NCBI RefSeq assembly: GCF_002736205.1
Contig: NZ_CP024091.1
Span: 4,771,555 to 4,835,554, forward strand
Reading direction: 5' to 3'
Length of the DNA: 64,000 nucleotides
Origin: Pedobacter ginsengisoli
GTDB lineage: Bacteria; Bacteroidota; Bacteroidia; Sphingobacteriales; Sphingobacteriaceae
Numbering within the stretch: the stretch's first letter is position 1; each line of letters begins with the position of its first letter. Below the pieces are notes generated by a model, which had not been told where the DNA came from, made no database searches, and worked only from the letters and a program-made list of their open reading frames with translations. Positions 35,238 through 44,819 of this stretch are shown piece by piece. The position numbers and the translations under genes were made by a program.

Positions 35238-36218
35238 ATGAGTACAACAAGAGGACCTATATCTCAATTTATGGAGAAAAATTATCTCCATTTTAATGCA
35301 GCCGCGATGATAGATGCTGCTAAAGGATATGAAACACATTTAGATGAAGGTGGTAAAATGATGATCACGCTTGCGGGTGCGATGAGTACCGCTGAGTTGG
35401 GAATTTCATTGGCTGAGATGATTCGTCAGGACAAAGTATCAATAATTTCATGTACAGGTGCGAATCTGGAAGAGGATATCATGAATCTTGTTGCGCACTC
35501 ACATTATAAAAGGGTACCAAATTATCGTGATTTAAGCCCTCAGGATGAATGGGATTTATTAGAGAACCACTACAATCGTGTAACTGACACTTGTATTCCT
35601 GAAGAAGAGGCATTTCGCAGATTGCAAAAACATATTTATAAAATCTGGAAAGACGCAGACAATGCGGGAGAACGTTTTTTCCCACATGAGTTTATGTATA
35701 AAATGCTGTTAAGCGGAGACTTGGAGCAATACTATGAAATTGATCCTAAGAATTCGTGGATGCTTGCAGCGGCAGAAAAGAATTTGCCAATTGTTGTGCC
35801 AGGATGGGAAGATTCTACAATGGGTAACATCTTCGCATCTTATGTGATGAAATCAGAAATTAAAGCAACAACCATGAAAAGCGGTATCGAATACATGGGA
35901 TGGTTAGCAGATTGGTATATCAAAAATAGCGAAGGCAAAGGAATTGGATTCTTTCAAATAGGAGGTGGTATAGCCGGTGATTTTCCTATATGCGTGGTTC
36001 CAATGTTGTATCAGGACATGGAAATGGAGAATATTCCTTTCTGGAGTTATTTCTGTCAGATCTCTGATTCGACAACTTCATATGGCTCATATTCAGGAGC
36101 AGTTCCTAATGAAAAAATTACCTGGGGTAAGTTGGATATAAATACACCAAAATTTATCGTAGAATCTGATGCGACCATAGTGGCACCACTGATCTTTGCG
36201 TGGTTATTAAAAATGTAA
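35238..36218 (+). CDS. Deoxyhypusine synthase-like protein
   Basis: The 326-residue protein is of the deoxyhypusine synthase fold. KMMITLAGAMSTAELGISLA and SIISCTGANLEEDI are NAD-binding segments, and ITWGKLD holds the family's active-site lysine (Lys298) that forms the enzyme-butylimine intermediate. Eukaryotic and archaeal enzymes modify eIF5A, which bacteria lack. Related enzymes make homospermidine or other polyamine conjugates, so a polyamine-transfer reaction is the likely role here, with unknown acceptor. It is monocistronic, with its own promoter and a hairpin after the stop. Confidence 0.88.
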   Translation: MSTTRGPISQFMEKNYLHFNAAAMIDAAKGYETHLDEGGKMMITLAGAMSTAELGISLAEMIRQDKVSIISCTGANLEEDIMNLVAHSHYKRVPNYRDLSPQDEWDLLENHYNRVTDTCIPEEEAFRRLQKHIYKIWKDADNAGERFFPHEFMYKMLLSGDLEQYYEIDPKNSWMLAAAEKNLPIVVPGWEDSTMGNIFASYVMKSEIKATTMKSGIEYMGWLADWYIKNSEGKGIGFFQIGGGIAGDFPICVVPMLYQDMEMENIPFWSYFCQISDSTTSYGSYSGAVPNEKITWGKLDINTPKFIVESDATIVAPLIFAWLLKM

Positions 36219-36229
36219 TTTAAATTAAC

Positions 36230-36254
36230 AAGTCCTGCTTTGAAAGTAGGACTT
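36230..36254 (+). terminator. Hairpin after the deoxyhypusine-synthase-like gene
   Basis: AAGTCCT/AGGACTT stem extended by CTT/AAG, 12 bp after the stop codon. No T-run follows on the plus strand, so it may stabilise the mRNA end rather than terminate. Confidence 0.5.
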
Positions 36255-36356
36255 AAAATGGAATCAATGATTTTTAAAAAATTGCTGATTTTCGTCGTTT
36301 AAAGCATAAAAAACGAACTATTTAGATTGATTATAAATTGTATTTACTGTCATTTA

Positions 36357-36390
36357 TTTGTCATTGGTAAGTTAATAAATTTTACTTTTG
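36357..36390 (+). promoter_or_regulatory. Promoter of the alternative complex III operon
   Basis: The exact -7 element TACTTTTG lies at 36383-36390. TTTG at 36357-36360 or TTG at 36364-36366 are candidate -33 elements. The implied leader to actA is about 75 nt. The rest of the 253-bp gap shows nothing but the hairpin at 36230 and A/T-rich sequence. Confidence 0.55.
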
Positions 36391-36471
36391 TGGACGTTTT
36401 GGTGAAGGACCTAAGTTTAAAAGCCAATTACGTTTATAAAGTTTTTTAAAAAATAGCATAAAATACTCATT

Positions 36472-37764
36472 ATGAGGGATATCTCATTGATCGTTAGAAG
36501 AGTTTGGAAGTCGGCATTCATGTTTACGGCTCTATCTGTTTTAATCGTTTCTGCAACACAGGCACAAGATGTAGTAGAGGGCCGCAAACTATTTAAGGAT
36601 AATTGTAATTCTTGTCACCAGTTAGATCGTAACAGTACTGGTCCTGCATTAACATCAAAACTTAATGAGCTTGATGAAGCTTTTGCAATCAAGTGGATCA
36701 GAAACTGGAAAGCGTTAGTTGATGCAGGAGACAAACAAGCTATCGAGGCTTCGAAGTTTTCAGCTGCGGAGATGACAACATTTCCACGTTTGACTGATGA
36801 TCAGATTAAGAACATTATAGCTTACGCTAAAGCAGGTGAGCCTAAGAAAGAAGGAGAGAAGGCAGCAGCAGAAGGAGTTTCTGAGGGCACCTCCAGTTTC
36901 TCAATTGCAGGGGTTGCTGCAATTATTCTTATATCTATTATTGTATTGATCGTTTTAGGTCGTGCAATAAAAATGTTGGAGCGCTTGATACTTCAAAAAC
37001 AAGGAGTTGCCCTTGCTGAGGAAGAAAACGTTTCTTTTGGTGCGGGTATTAAAGGATTATTTAAGAATAAGAAATTTGTATTCTTCTTTATTCTTTGTTT
37101 AATAATAACATTAGGGTCATTTGGCTGGATGGGAATGTGGAATACCGGTGTCCATACTGGTTACCAGCCGGTTCAACCAATTAAATTCTCGCATGAGCTA
37201 CATGCAGGTACCAATCAGATTGATTGTCAATATTGCCATGCTGGTGCGTTTAAATCAAAAAATTCAACTATTCCATCTTTGAATGTTTGTATGAACTGTC
37301 ACAAGTCGGTACAGGCAACAGAGAAATATGACGGAGAGATTTCGCCAGAGATTCAAAAAATCTACACTGCGCTTGGATATGATCCTGCAACTATGACTTA
37401 TGATCACTCAAAAGAAAAGCCAATTGAGTGGGTTCGAGTTCACAACCTTCCTGATTTTGCTTACTTCAACCACTCTCAACACGTAGTTGTAGGTGAGGAA
37501 GCGATCAGAAAAGAAAAAGGTTTAAAACCTAATGAGCCTGTTTGCTTTGCATGTCATGGTCCGGTTGACACAATGGAGGAGATTTATCAATACTCTCCAC
37601 TAACCATGAAATGGTGTGTGAACTGTCATAAAGATACCAAACTTGAAGTTAAAGGAAATGCATTCTACGATAAGATTATCGAAGCGCATGAGAAAATCAA
37701 GAAAGGTGAGAAAATCACACCAGCAGCTTTGGGTGGTTTAGAGTGTGGTAAGTGCCACTATTAA
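36472..37764 (+). CDS. actA: Alternative complex III subunit ActA, multiheme cytochrome c
   Basis: The 430-residue protein has a signal/anchor segment (about residues 15-33), a monoheme c domain (DNCNSCHQL, about 35-125), a membrane segment (SIAGVAAIILISIIVLIVLG) and a second one (FVFFFILCLIITLGSFGW). A periplasmic multiheme domain with CQYCH, CMNCH, CFACH, CVNCH and CGKCH follows. That makes six CXXCH sites in total: a pentaheme core plus a fused monoheme c module. ActA carries electrons from the iron-sulfur subunit to cytochrome c or the oxidase. It is first in the act operon. Confidence 0.95.
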   Translation: MRDISLIVRRVWKSAFMFTALSVLIVSATQAQDVVEGRKLFKDNCNSCHQLDRNSTGPALTSKLNELDEAFAIKWIRNWKALVDAGDKQAIEASKFSAAEMTTFPRLTDDQIKNIIAYAKAGEPKKEGEKAAAEGVSEGTSSFSIAGVAAIILISIIVLIVLGRAIKMLERLILQKQGVALAEEENVSFGAGIKGLFKNKKFVFFFILCLIITLGSFGWMGMWNTGVHTGYQPVQPIKFSHELHAGTNQIDCQYCHAGAFKSKNSTIPSLNVCMNCHKSVQATEKYDGEISPEIQKIYTALGYDPATMTYDHSKEKPIEWVRVHNLPDFAYFNHSQHVVVGEEAIRKEKGLKPNEPVCFACHGPVDTMEEIYQYSPLTMKWCVNCHKDTKLEVKGNAFYDKIIEAHEKIKKGEKITPAALGGLECGKCHY

Positions 37765-37811
37765 TTAGAGTTTAATAAAAAGAACGTTCGATAAACAGTA
37801 ATATAGCTTAA

Positions 37812-40800
37812 ATGGAAAGCAATAAAAAATACTGGAAAGGCTTAGAAGAGTATAAAAATACTCCGGATTTTGTTGAAAATAACAAAAACGAGTTTGCTGA
37901 GCCACTTCCAATAGAAGATGTTTTAAATGAAGCAGGGTTAAGTACAGTAACTCCACGCCGTGACTTTTTGAAAGCTTTGGGCTTTGGGTTAGGTGCGGTA
38001 ACACTGGCAGCTTGTCAAACTGCTCCTGTTCACAAATCAATTCCTTACCTGGTTAAACCTGAAGAGGTAGTTCCAGGTATACCGAACTATTATGTTTCAA
38101 GTTTTAACGGACAAAGTGTTTTAGTTAAAACAAGAGAGGGAAGACCGATTAAAATTGAACCAAATCCTAATGCAGGAACGTTTAATTGTGGTACTGATGC
38201 TCAAGCTCAGGCTTCTGTGTTAGATCTTTACGATGTTTCAAAGCTTAAAGCTCCTGTATTAAAAGATGCAGAGAGTAATTGGGCTGAGATTGATAAGTTT
38301 GTGCAGGCTGAGTTAAATAAAGCTCAGGCTTCAGGTAAGAAAATCCGTATTGTTTCATCTTCAGTAAGCAGCCCTTCTACTAAATCGGTTGTTGCTGATT
38401 TTACTACTGCTTATCCTACTACTAAGCATGTTCAGTATGATGCTGTATCTTATACAGGTATTATTAAAGCGAATGAAAATAGCTTTGGTAAAGCTGTAGT
38501 ACCTAAATATAATTTTGATAAAGCTGATCTGATTGTAAGTTTCGGAGCGGACTTTTTAGGTACATGGATTAGTGGAGAAGAATTTACTGCACAATACGTT
38601 TCTAACAGAGATCACAAATCTTTGAAAGCTGGTAAGATGTCTCGTCACTTCCAGTTCGAAGCGGGTATGAGCTTAACAGGAACAAATGCTGATACGCGCG
38701 TTCCGGTTAAATTATCAGAAGAAGGTCCTGCTTTAATTGCTTTGTACAATGCGATTACAGGAAGTGCTTTAGCTGGTGCTGCATTACCTAATAATGTTAC
38801 TGCTGATAAAGCACTTAAATTAATAGCTAAAGAATTATTACAAAATAAAGGAAAGTCACTTGTAGTTTCAGGGTCGAATGATGTATCTACTCAAATATTG
38901 GTAAATGCAATTAATTCGGCAATTGGTAGCTACGGTACTACTATAGATCTTGATAATCCTTGTAAACGTTACGCTGGTAATGATGCAGAATTTGCAGAAT
39001 TTATCAACGAGATGAACAGAGGTGAAGTTGCCGCAGTATTTTTCTTAGATAGCAACCCTGCTTATGATGTCGCAAATGCTAAAGGGTTTACTGACGGATT
39101 AGGTAAAGTTGGATTGAAAGTTTCTTTCTCTGACAGAAGAGATGAGACTTCGACATTGTGTGATGTTATTGCCATTAACCATAACTACTTAGAGTCATGG
39201 GGTGATGCTAACGCATATGAAGGATATTATTCAATTGTACAGCCAACTATCAACCCAGTATTTAACTCACGTCAGGCAGAGGAAAGTCTTTTAATCTGGT
39301 CTAATGGCCCGGTTAAAGAATATTATCAGTATGTACGTAATAACTGGGAGAAGAGTATTTTACCGGCATTAGGTAAAACATGGCAAGATGTATTGCAGAC
39401 TGGTGTTTTTGCCTCGGCATTGAAACCTGCGGGCACATATACATTTAGCTTGTCATTGGCTGCTGTAATACCTTCAATTGTAAATAATAGCAAAGCTTTA
39501 GCTAAGGATATCGAATTACAGGTTTACGAAAGTATTCCAATGAGAGACGGTAAACATGCTAACAATGCATTCTTACAAGAATTACCTGATCCTGTTTCTA
39601 AAGTAACCTGGGATAACTACATTGCTTTAGCACCGAAATTTGCTAAGGAACAAGGCTTTAAAGAATTTGATATCGTTTCAATAAAAGACGATAAAGGTTA
39701 TGAAATTGAGTTACCAGTGCTTATTCAGCCAGGACAAGCTCAGGGAACTGCTTCTATTGCTTTAGGTTACGGACGTACAAAAGTTGGTAAAGCAGGAGAT
39801 AACGTAGGTAAAAATGCTTACCCATTTGTAAGCTTTACTAATGGTACTTCTAAGTATGCAACTACTGTAAAGCTTTCGGGAACAGGAAAAACTGAAGAGT
39901 TAGCTCAAACACAAACTCACCACTCTTTTGAGGGTAGAAATATTATTCGTGAGGCTACTTTTACAGAATATAAAAAGAATCCTGCTGCTGGTTCAGGTAA
40001 TGACCATGCAAAACATAAAACTTACGATCTGTGGGATAAATATGAGAAACCAGGTAATAACTGGGTTATGGCAATCGACTTGAATGCTTGTACTGGTTGT
40101 GGTTCTTGTATAGTTGCTTGTAATGTGGAAAATAACATTCCTGTTGTAGGTAAAGTTGAAGTGCGCAGACGCAGAGAGATGCACTGGATTCGTATTGATC
40201 GTTATTACAGCTTTAATGTTGAAGAAGGTCATGCAGAAGAAGCTCATGCTCATGGTGAACATGGAAATGGTATTAATTCAGTAACTAAAGAGAAAGAGAT
40301 AGCTCATTTAGATAACCTGGATAATGTTTCTGTAGTGCATCAGCCAATGCTTTGTCAGCACTGTGACCATGCTCCATGTGAGACTGTTTGTCCAGTATTG
40401 GCAACTGTACACTCGTCAGATGGTTTGAACCATATGGCTTATAACCGTTGTGTAGGTACACGTTACTGTGCAAATAACTGCCCATATAAAGTACGTCGCT
40501 TTAATTGGTTTAACTACTGGAATGACTCACGTTTTGATAACTACCTGAATAATGAATTTACGCAGTTGGTTCTTAACCCTGATGTAACTACACGTTCAAG
40601 AGGTGTTATGGAGAAATGCTCTATGTGTATTCAGCGTATCCAAGCTGGTAAATTACAGGCTAAAATTGAAAAACGCCCATTGAAAGATGGTGATATCAAA
40701 ATGGCTTGTCAACAAGCTTGTTCTGCCAATGCAATCATCTTTGGAGATGGTAACGATCCTAACTCGGAAGTATCTAAAGCATTACGTAGTGAGCGTATTT

Positions 40801-40886
40801 ACTATGTTTTAGAAGAGATAAACGTACAACCGGGTATAGGTTATATGACAAAAATTAGAAATACAGATACAACAGTACAAGCGTAA
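37812..40886 (+). CDS. actB: Alternative complex III subunit ActB (molybdopterin-oxidoreductase-like/4Fe-4S fusion)
   Basis: The 1024-residue protein has a twin-arginine signal (PRRDFLKALG, Arg49-Arg50) ending in LAAC, which may be lipidated. An N-terminal MopB-like domain (about 75-720) is known in this family to lack molybdenum. The C-terminal ferredoxin domain (about 750-1000) has four Cys clusters: CTGCGSCIVAC, CQHCDHAPCETVCP, CVGTRYCANNCP and CSMCI with CQQAC, for one 3Fe-4S and three 4Fe-4S centres. A His/Glu-rich insert (EEAHAHGEHG) lies between the first two clusters. It relays electrons from quinol to ActA. Confidence 0.96.
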   Translation: MESNKKYWKGLEEYKNTPDFVENNKNEFAEPLPIEDVLNEAGLSTVTPRRDFLKALGFGLGAVTLAACQTAPVHKSIPYLVKPEEVVPGIPNYYVSSFNGQSVLVKTREGRPIKIEPNPNAGTFNCGTDAQAQASVLDLYDVSKLKAPVLKDAESNWAEIDKFVQAELNKAQASGKKIRIVSSSVSSPSTKSVVADFTTAYPTTKHVQYDAVSYTGIIKANENSFGKAVVPKYNFDKADLIVSFGADFLGTWISGEEFTAQYVSNRDHKSLKAGKMSRHFQFEAGMSLTGTNADTRVPVKLSEEGPALIALYNAITGSALAGAALPNNVTADKALKLIAKELLQNKGKSLVVSGSNDVSTQILVNAINSAIGSYGTTIDLDNPCKRYAGNDAEFAEFINEMNRGEVAAVFFLDSNPAYDVANAKGFTDGLGKVGLKVSFSDRRDETSTLCDVIAINHNYLESWGDANAYEGYYSIVQPTINPVFNSRQAEESLLIWSNGPVKEYYQYVRNNWEKSILPALGKTWQDVLQTGVFASALKPAGTYTFSLSLAAVIPSIVNNSKALAKDIELQVYESIPMRDGKHANNAFLQELPDPVSKVTWDNYIALAPKFAKEQGFKEFDIVSIKDDKGYEIELPVLIQPGQAQGTASIALGYGRTKVGKAGDNVGKNAYPFVSFTNGTSKYATTVKLSGTGKTEELAQTQTHHSFEGRNIIREATFTEYKKNPAAGSGNDHAKHKTYDLWDKYEKPGNNWVMAIDLNACTGCGSCIVACNVENNIPVVGKVEVRRRREMHWIRIDRYYSFNVEEGHAEEAHAHGEHGNGINSVTKEKEIAHLDNLDNVSVVHQPMLCQHCDHAPCETVCPVLATVHSSDGLNHMAYNRCVGTRYCANNCPYKVRRFNWFNYWNDSRFDNYLNNEFTQLVLNPDVTTRSRGVMEKCSMCIQRIQAGKLQAKIEKRPLKDGDIKMACQQACSANAIIFGDGNDPNSEVSKALRSERIYYVLEEINVQPGIGYMTKIRNTDTTVQA

Positions 40887-40909
40887 GCTGATATTAAAGA
40901 AAATAAATT

Positions 40910-42382
40910 ATGTCAGGACATAAGGAATCAATATTAAGAGAACCATTAATCACAGGCAAGAATATCACGTATGCAAAAATTACGGATGATATTTTAATGC
41001 CTGTAGAGAATAAGCCTAACAGGGCATGGTGGATTGGATTTATAATTGCACTTTGCGGTGCTACTCTTTGGGTGGTAGCCGTTGGTTATACCTTCTGGTT
41101 CGGTATCGGAGCATGGGGTTTAAATAAAACAGTAGGTTGGGCATGGGATATCACCGGTTTCGTATGGTGGGTAGGTATTGGTCACGCAGGGACGTTGATT
41201 TCGGCGGTACTATTACTCTTCCGTCAGAACTGGCGTAACTCTATTAACCGTTCTGCTGAGGCGATGACAATATTTGCCGTTATTTGTGCCGCTACATATG
41301 TTGTATCACACATGGGTAGACCATGGTTAGCTTATTGGGTACTTCCTCTGCCAAATCAGTTCGGATCACTTTGGGTTAACTTTAACTCCCCACTAGTTTG
41401 GGATATGTTTGCGATCTCTACTTATTTCTCAGTTTCACTTTTATTCTGGTATACAGGTCTTTTACCTGATATCGCAACTATTCGTGACCGCGCAACTGGA
41501 TTAAGACGTAAAGTTTATTCAATAATGTCATTTGGATGGGCAGGAAATGTTAAAACATGGCAACGATTTGAGGCTGTATCTTTGATCCTTGCGGGTATTT
41601 CTACACCTCTTGTACTTTCTGTACACACAATTGTATCAATGGACTTTGCAACTTCAGTAATTCCAGGATGGCATACCACAATCTTCCCTCCTTATTTCGT
41701 GGCAGGGGCGATTTTCTCAGGATTTGCGATGGTGTTAACCTTATTGTTGGTTGCACGTAAAGTATTAGGTTTGGAGAATTACATCACTATGTTCCACATT
41801 GAGTCGATGAATAAAATTATCATCTTAACAGGATCTATTGTAGGTGTTGCTTACTTAACAGAATTTTTTATTGCCTGGTATTCAGGTTCTGAATATGAGC
41901 AATATGCTTTCATCAACCGTTCAACAGGACCTTACTGGTGGGCATACTGGATGATGATGACATGTAACGTAATTTCTCCGCAGTTGTTATGGTTCAAAAA
42001 GATCCGTACCAGTATTGCAGCTACCTGGATTTTATCTATTGTAGTAAATATAGGTATGTGGTTTGAACGTTTCGTAATCATTGTAACTTCATTACACCGT
42101 GATTACCTGCCATCGAGCTGGGCTATGTTCTATCCATCTTGGGTTGATGTAAGTGTGTTCGTAGGATCAATAGGTGTGTTCTTTACATTGTTCTTATTGT
42201 TTTTAAGAGTATTACCTTCAATTGCTATTGCTGAAGTAAAATTGTTACTTAAGAGTGCAAGTGAGCAGGCTAAGTTAGAGCAGATTAAAGAAGGACATCT
42301 TGAAAAAGAACATGTAGCAGAATACATTGACTCTTTAGAGAAATTTGATAGTGTTAAACAAGAAGATTACGCAAAAATATAA
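40910..42382 (+). CDS. actC: Alternative complex III subunit ActC (NrfD/PsrC-like quinol-binding membrane subunit)
   Basis: The 490-residue protein has about ten membrane segments of the NrfD/PsrC family. TYAKITDDILMPVENKPNRA leads into the first helix, and GIGHAGTLISAVLLLFRQNW contains the His typical of the quinol-binding face. A charged, Glu/Lys-rich tail lies in the cytoplasm. It oxidises menaquinol together with ActF and passes electrons to the ActB clusters. It lies 23 bp after actB and 2 bp before actD. Confidence 0.96.
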   Translation: MSGHKESILREPLITGKNITYAKITDDILMPVENKPNRAWWIGFIIALCGATLWVVAVGYTFWFGIGAWGLNKTVGWAWDITGFVWWVGIGHAGTLISAVLLLFRQNWRNSINRSAEAMTIFAVICAATYVVSHMGRPWLAYWVLPLPNQFGSLWVNFNSPLVWDMFAISTYFSVSLLFWYTGLLPDIATIRDRATGLRRKVYSIMSFGWAGNVKTWQRFEAVSLILAGISTPLVLSVHTIVSMDFATSVIPGWHTTIFPPYFVAGAIFSGFAMVLTLLLVARKVLGLENYITMFHIESMNKIIILTGSIVGVAYLTEFFIAWYSGSEYEQYAFINRSTGPYWWAYWMMMTCNVISPQLLWFKKIRTSIAATWILSIVVNIGMWFERFVIIVTSLHRDYLPSSWAMFYPSWVDVSVFVGSIGVFFTLFLLFLRVLPSIAIAEVKLLLKSASEQAKLEQIKEGHLEKEHVAEYIDSLEKFDSVKQEDYAKI

Positions 42383-42384
42383 CA

Positions 42385-42921
42385 ATGAATAATATCAAAT
42401 ATATTTTAGGCAGTTTTGGTGATCCTGATGAAATGATGCATGGAATTCAAAAATTGCAGGATAATAACATTAAGATACATGATGTTTATACACCAATGCC
42501 AATCCACGGTATTGAGGCAAAGCTGGGTGTTAAACGTTCAAGGTTGGATATAGCAGCTTTCTTTTTTGGAATTACTGGTACAATTACCATGTTGTCATTT
42601 GTATACTTTGCAGCAGCATATGATTGGCCAATTAATATTGGTGGTAAACCGCATTTTGCATTACCGGATTTTATTCCAATTACATTTGAGCTTACCATCT
42701 TGTTTTGTGCTTTTGGTTTAGTTGGTTCTTATTATGCTTCAACCCATTTATTTCCGGGGAGAGCTCCAAGGGTAATGGACTTAAGAGCAACAAATGACAG
42801 GTTTATTATTGCTATTGATGCAAAAGAAAATGTTGAGCACAATAAGATAGATGATTTATTAAAAGAAGCTGGTGCTTTAGAAGTAAAGTATAATGAAAGG
42901 AAGTATGTTAGCTATGAATAG
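42385..42921 (+). CDS. actD: Alternative complex III subunit ActD (DUF3341)
   Basis: The 178-residue protein has a cytoplasmic N-terminal half with DPDEMMHGIQKL and DVYTPMPIHGIE, two membrane segments (about 60-80 and 100-122) and a C-terminal cytoplasmic strand region with HNKIDDLLKEAGALEV. This is the DUF3341 layout found in every ACIII operon. Its role is structural, anchoring the complex. It overlaps or abuts actE. Confidence 0.95.
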   Translation: MNNIKYILGSFGDPDEMMHGIQKLQDNNIKIHDVYTPMPIHGIEAKLGVKRSRLDIAAFFFGITGTITMLSFVYFAAAYDWPINIGGKPHFALPDFIPITFELTILFCAFGLVGSYYASTHLFPGRAPRVMDLRATNDRFIIAIDAKENVEHNKIDDLLKEAGALEVKYNERKYVSYE

Positions 42922-43522
42922 GAATAAAGTAGTTTTAACCTCGTTTTGTATTCTTGCCACTGCTGTTGTTTTTTCAGCATGCAGAGATAAAAGTAGTACG
43001 GGTTTAGAATACGCAAGGAATATGTATGACCCGATTGCACTTAATCCGGATCAACCTGTTTCTACCACAAATGACTTTTTAAAAAGTTTTAAAGGGCAGA
43101 CTGCTCAGACTCCTCCGGCACACACTAGTCCGGTTGGTTTTGTTGAGGAAGATGTTTATCCAAATACAAAAGAAGGTTATGAAGAAGCTGGTGTTAAATT
43201 GATAAACAGTTTGCCGGCAACAGAGCAGAATCTTTTACAAGGGCAGCATTTATTTAATGCATTTTGTTCACCTTGTCATGGTAAAGAAGGTGATGGTCAA
43301 GGTCACCTTGTTAAATTGGAAAAAATTAACGGAGTTCCATCATTTCATGATCCTGAAAAGACTTCTTCCAGAGGAGGTTTAATGAAAGATCTATCGGCAG
43401 GTAAGATTTATCATACAATTAAATATGGTGTTAACATGATGGGTTCATACGCATCACAATTATCGCCAGAAGAGAGATGGAAAGTAGTACTTTATGTACA
43501 ACAATTACAAAAAGCAAAATAG
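42914..43522 (+). CDS. actE: Alternative complex III subunit ActE, lipoprotein cytochrome c
   Basis: ATG 42914 was chosen: AAAGGAAG sits at a good distance and the signal peptide begins directly. An earlier in-frame ATG (42893) would place 21 extra bases inside actD. The 202-residue product has a lipobox (VVFSAC), a proline-rich linker and one heme c site in NAFCSPCHGKEGDGQG, with a Met-rich region near VNMMGSYASQLSPEER for the axial ligand. It is anchored by lipid on the periplasmic side of the complex. Confidence 0.93.
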   Translation: MNRNKVVLTSFCILATAVVFSACRDKSSTGLEYARNMYDPIALNPDQPVSTTNDFLKSFKGQTAQTPPAHTSPVGFVEEDVYPNTKEGYEEAGVKLINSLPATEQNLLQGQHLFNAFCSPCHGKEGDGQGHLVKLEKINGVPSFHDPEKTSSRGGLMKDLSAGKIYHTIKYGVNMMGSYASQLSPEERWKVVLYVQQLQKAK

Positions 43523-43536
43523 AAAAGAAGAAATAA

Positions 43537-44751
43537 ATGGGAACTCATAATTATAATTTAACTGAGCAGTTTGAGTTTACAGGTAAAGCAAAAACCTTAA
43601 GCATAATCGCTATTGTAATAGGATTATTGGCTATAGGATATGGCTTTTCGGCTAAGGAGCTTCATGAGCGTACTTTTGCTAACCTGTTACTAATGGCTTA
43701 TTACTTCGCTTGTGTTTGCATGTCGGGCGCATTCTTTTTAGCTGTTCAATTTGTAGCACAGGCAGGTTGGTCTGCTTCTATACTACGTGTACCTGAGGCA
43801 ATGGCAAAAGCACTACCAATTGCGGTGGTTATTTTAATTGCTGTAATGGCCGCAGGTTTATATACACATAATTTATATCATCACTGGAATGCTCCGGGAT
43901 TAACAGATCCTAATAGCGAAAACTTTGATAAATTAATACAAGGTAAATCAGCATTTTTAAATGTTCCATTCTTTATGGCTCGTCAGGTTATTTTCCTGGG
44001 GGTATATAGTTTTTTTGCATTATTACTTGCTAGATTGTCAAATAATGAAGATCTAGAAGGAGGATTAAATTCTTACAGAAAGAGCTTTAAATATTCTTGT
44101 GTATTTCTTGTAATTTACGGATTTACTACTCCAATATTTGCTTTTGACACAGTGATGTCACTTGAAGCTCACTGGTTTTCTACAATGTTTGGTTGGTACA
44201 ATTTTGCAGCGATGTGGGTTAGCAGTTTAGCTACCATAGCTATTATCTTGATTCTTTTAAGGAAATCAGGTTATATGGCTTGGGTAAATAACAGTCACTT
44301 ACATAACTTAGGTCAATTTATTTTTGGTTTCTCTATCTTCTGGACTTACGTATGGTTTGCTCAGTTCTTATTGATTTACTATGCAAATATGCCTGAGGAG
44401 ACTGTATATTTTTACAAAAGGTTTGATAATTATGAATTTTGGTTCTATCTGAATTTAATTTTAAACTTCCTTGCTCCATTATTGCTATTAATGGATAGAG
44501 ATAATAAAAGACAGGAGAATATTCTTCTAACAGTATCAATAATAGTATTATGTGGTCACTGGGTTGATTATTATCAAATGATTATGCCTGGAACAGTAGA
44601 GGAACATCATGGTTTTAGTATCATTGAAATTGGTACTGCAGTAGGTTTTGTGGGTTTGTTTACCTTTATAGTTTTAAATGGCTTAAGCAAGAAACCTTTA
44701 ATTGCAAAGAACCATCCATTTTTACAAGAAAGTTTAAATCACCATTTGTAA
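43537..44751 (+). CDS. actF: Alternative complex III subunit ActF (quinol:cytochrome c oxidoreductase membrane subunit)
   Basis: The 404-residue polytopic protein has about ten helices and is distantly similar to ActC/NrfD. Characteristic stretches are LYHHWNAPGLTDP, FDTVMSLEAHWFSTMFGWYN and GHWVDYYQMIMPGTVEEHHG. It is the last act gene. About 70 bp separate it from coxB, without a clear terminator, so the act and cox genes may be one transcript. Confidence 0.94.
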   Translation: MGTHNYNLTEQFEFTGKAKTLSIIAIVIGLLAIGYGFSAKELHERTFANLLLMAYYFACVCMSGAFFLAVQFVAQAGWSASILRVPEAMAKALPIAVVILIAVMAAGLYTHNLYHHWNAPGLTDPNSENFDKLIQGKSAFLNVPFFMARQVIFLGVYSFFALLLARLSNNEDLEGGLNSYRKSFKYSCVFLVIYGFTTPIFAFDTVMSLEAHWFSTMFGWYNFAAMWVSSLATIAIILILLRKSGYMAWVNNSHLHNLGQFIFGFSIFWTYVWFAQFLLIYYANMPEETVYFYKRFDNYEFWFYLNLILNFLAPLLLLMDRDNKRQENILLTVSIIVLCGHWVDYYQMIMPGTVEEHHGFSIIEIGTAVGFVGLFTFIVLNGLSKKPLIAKNHPFLQESLNHHL

Positions 44752-44819
44752 TAGGTGATCCGGATAGGATATAATAAATAATAGTATAATAGAAGTACAG
44801 TGTTACTACTTTTAAGGAA

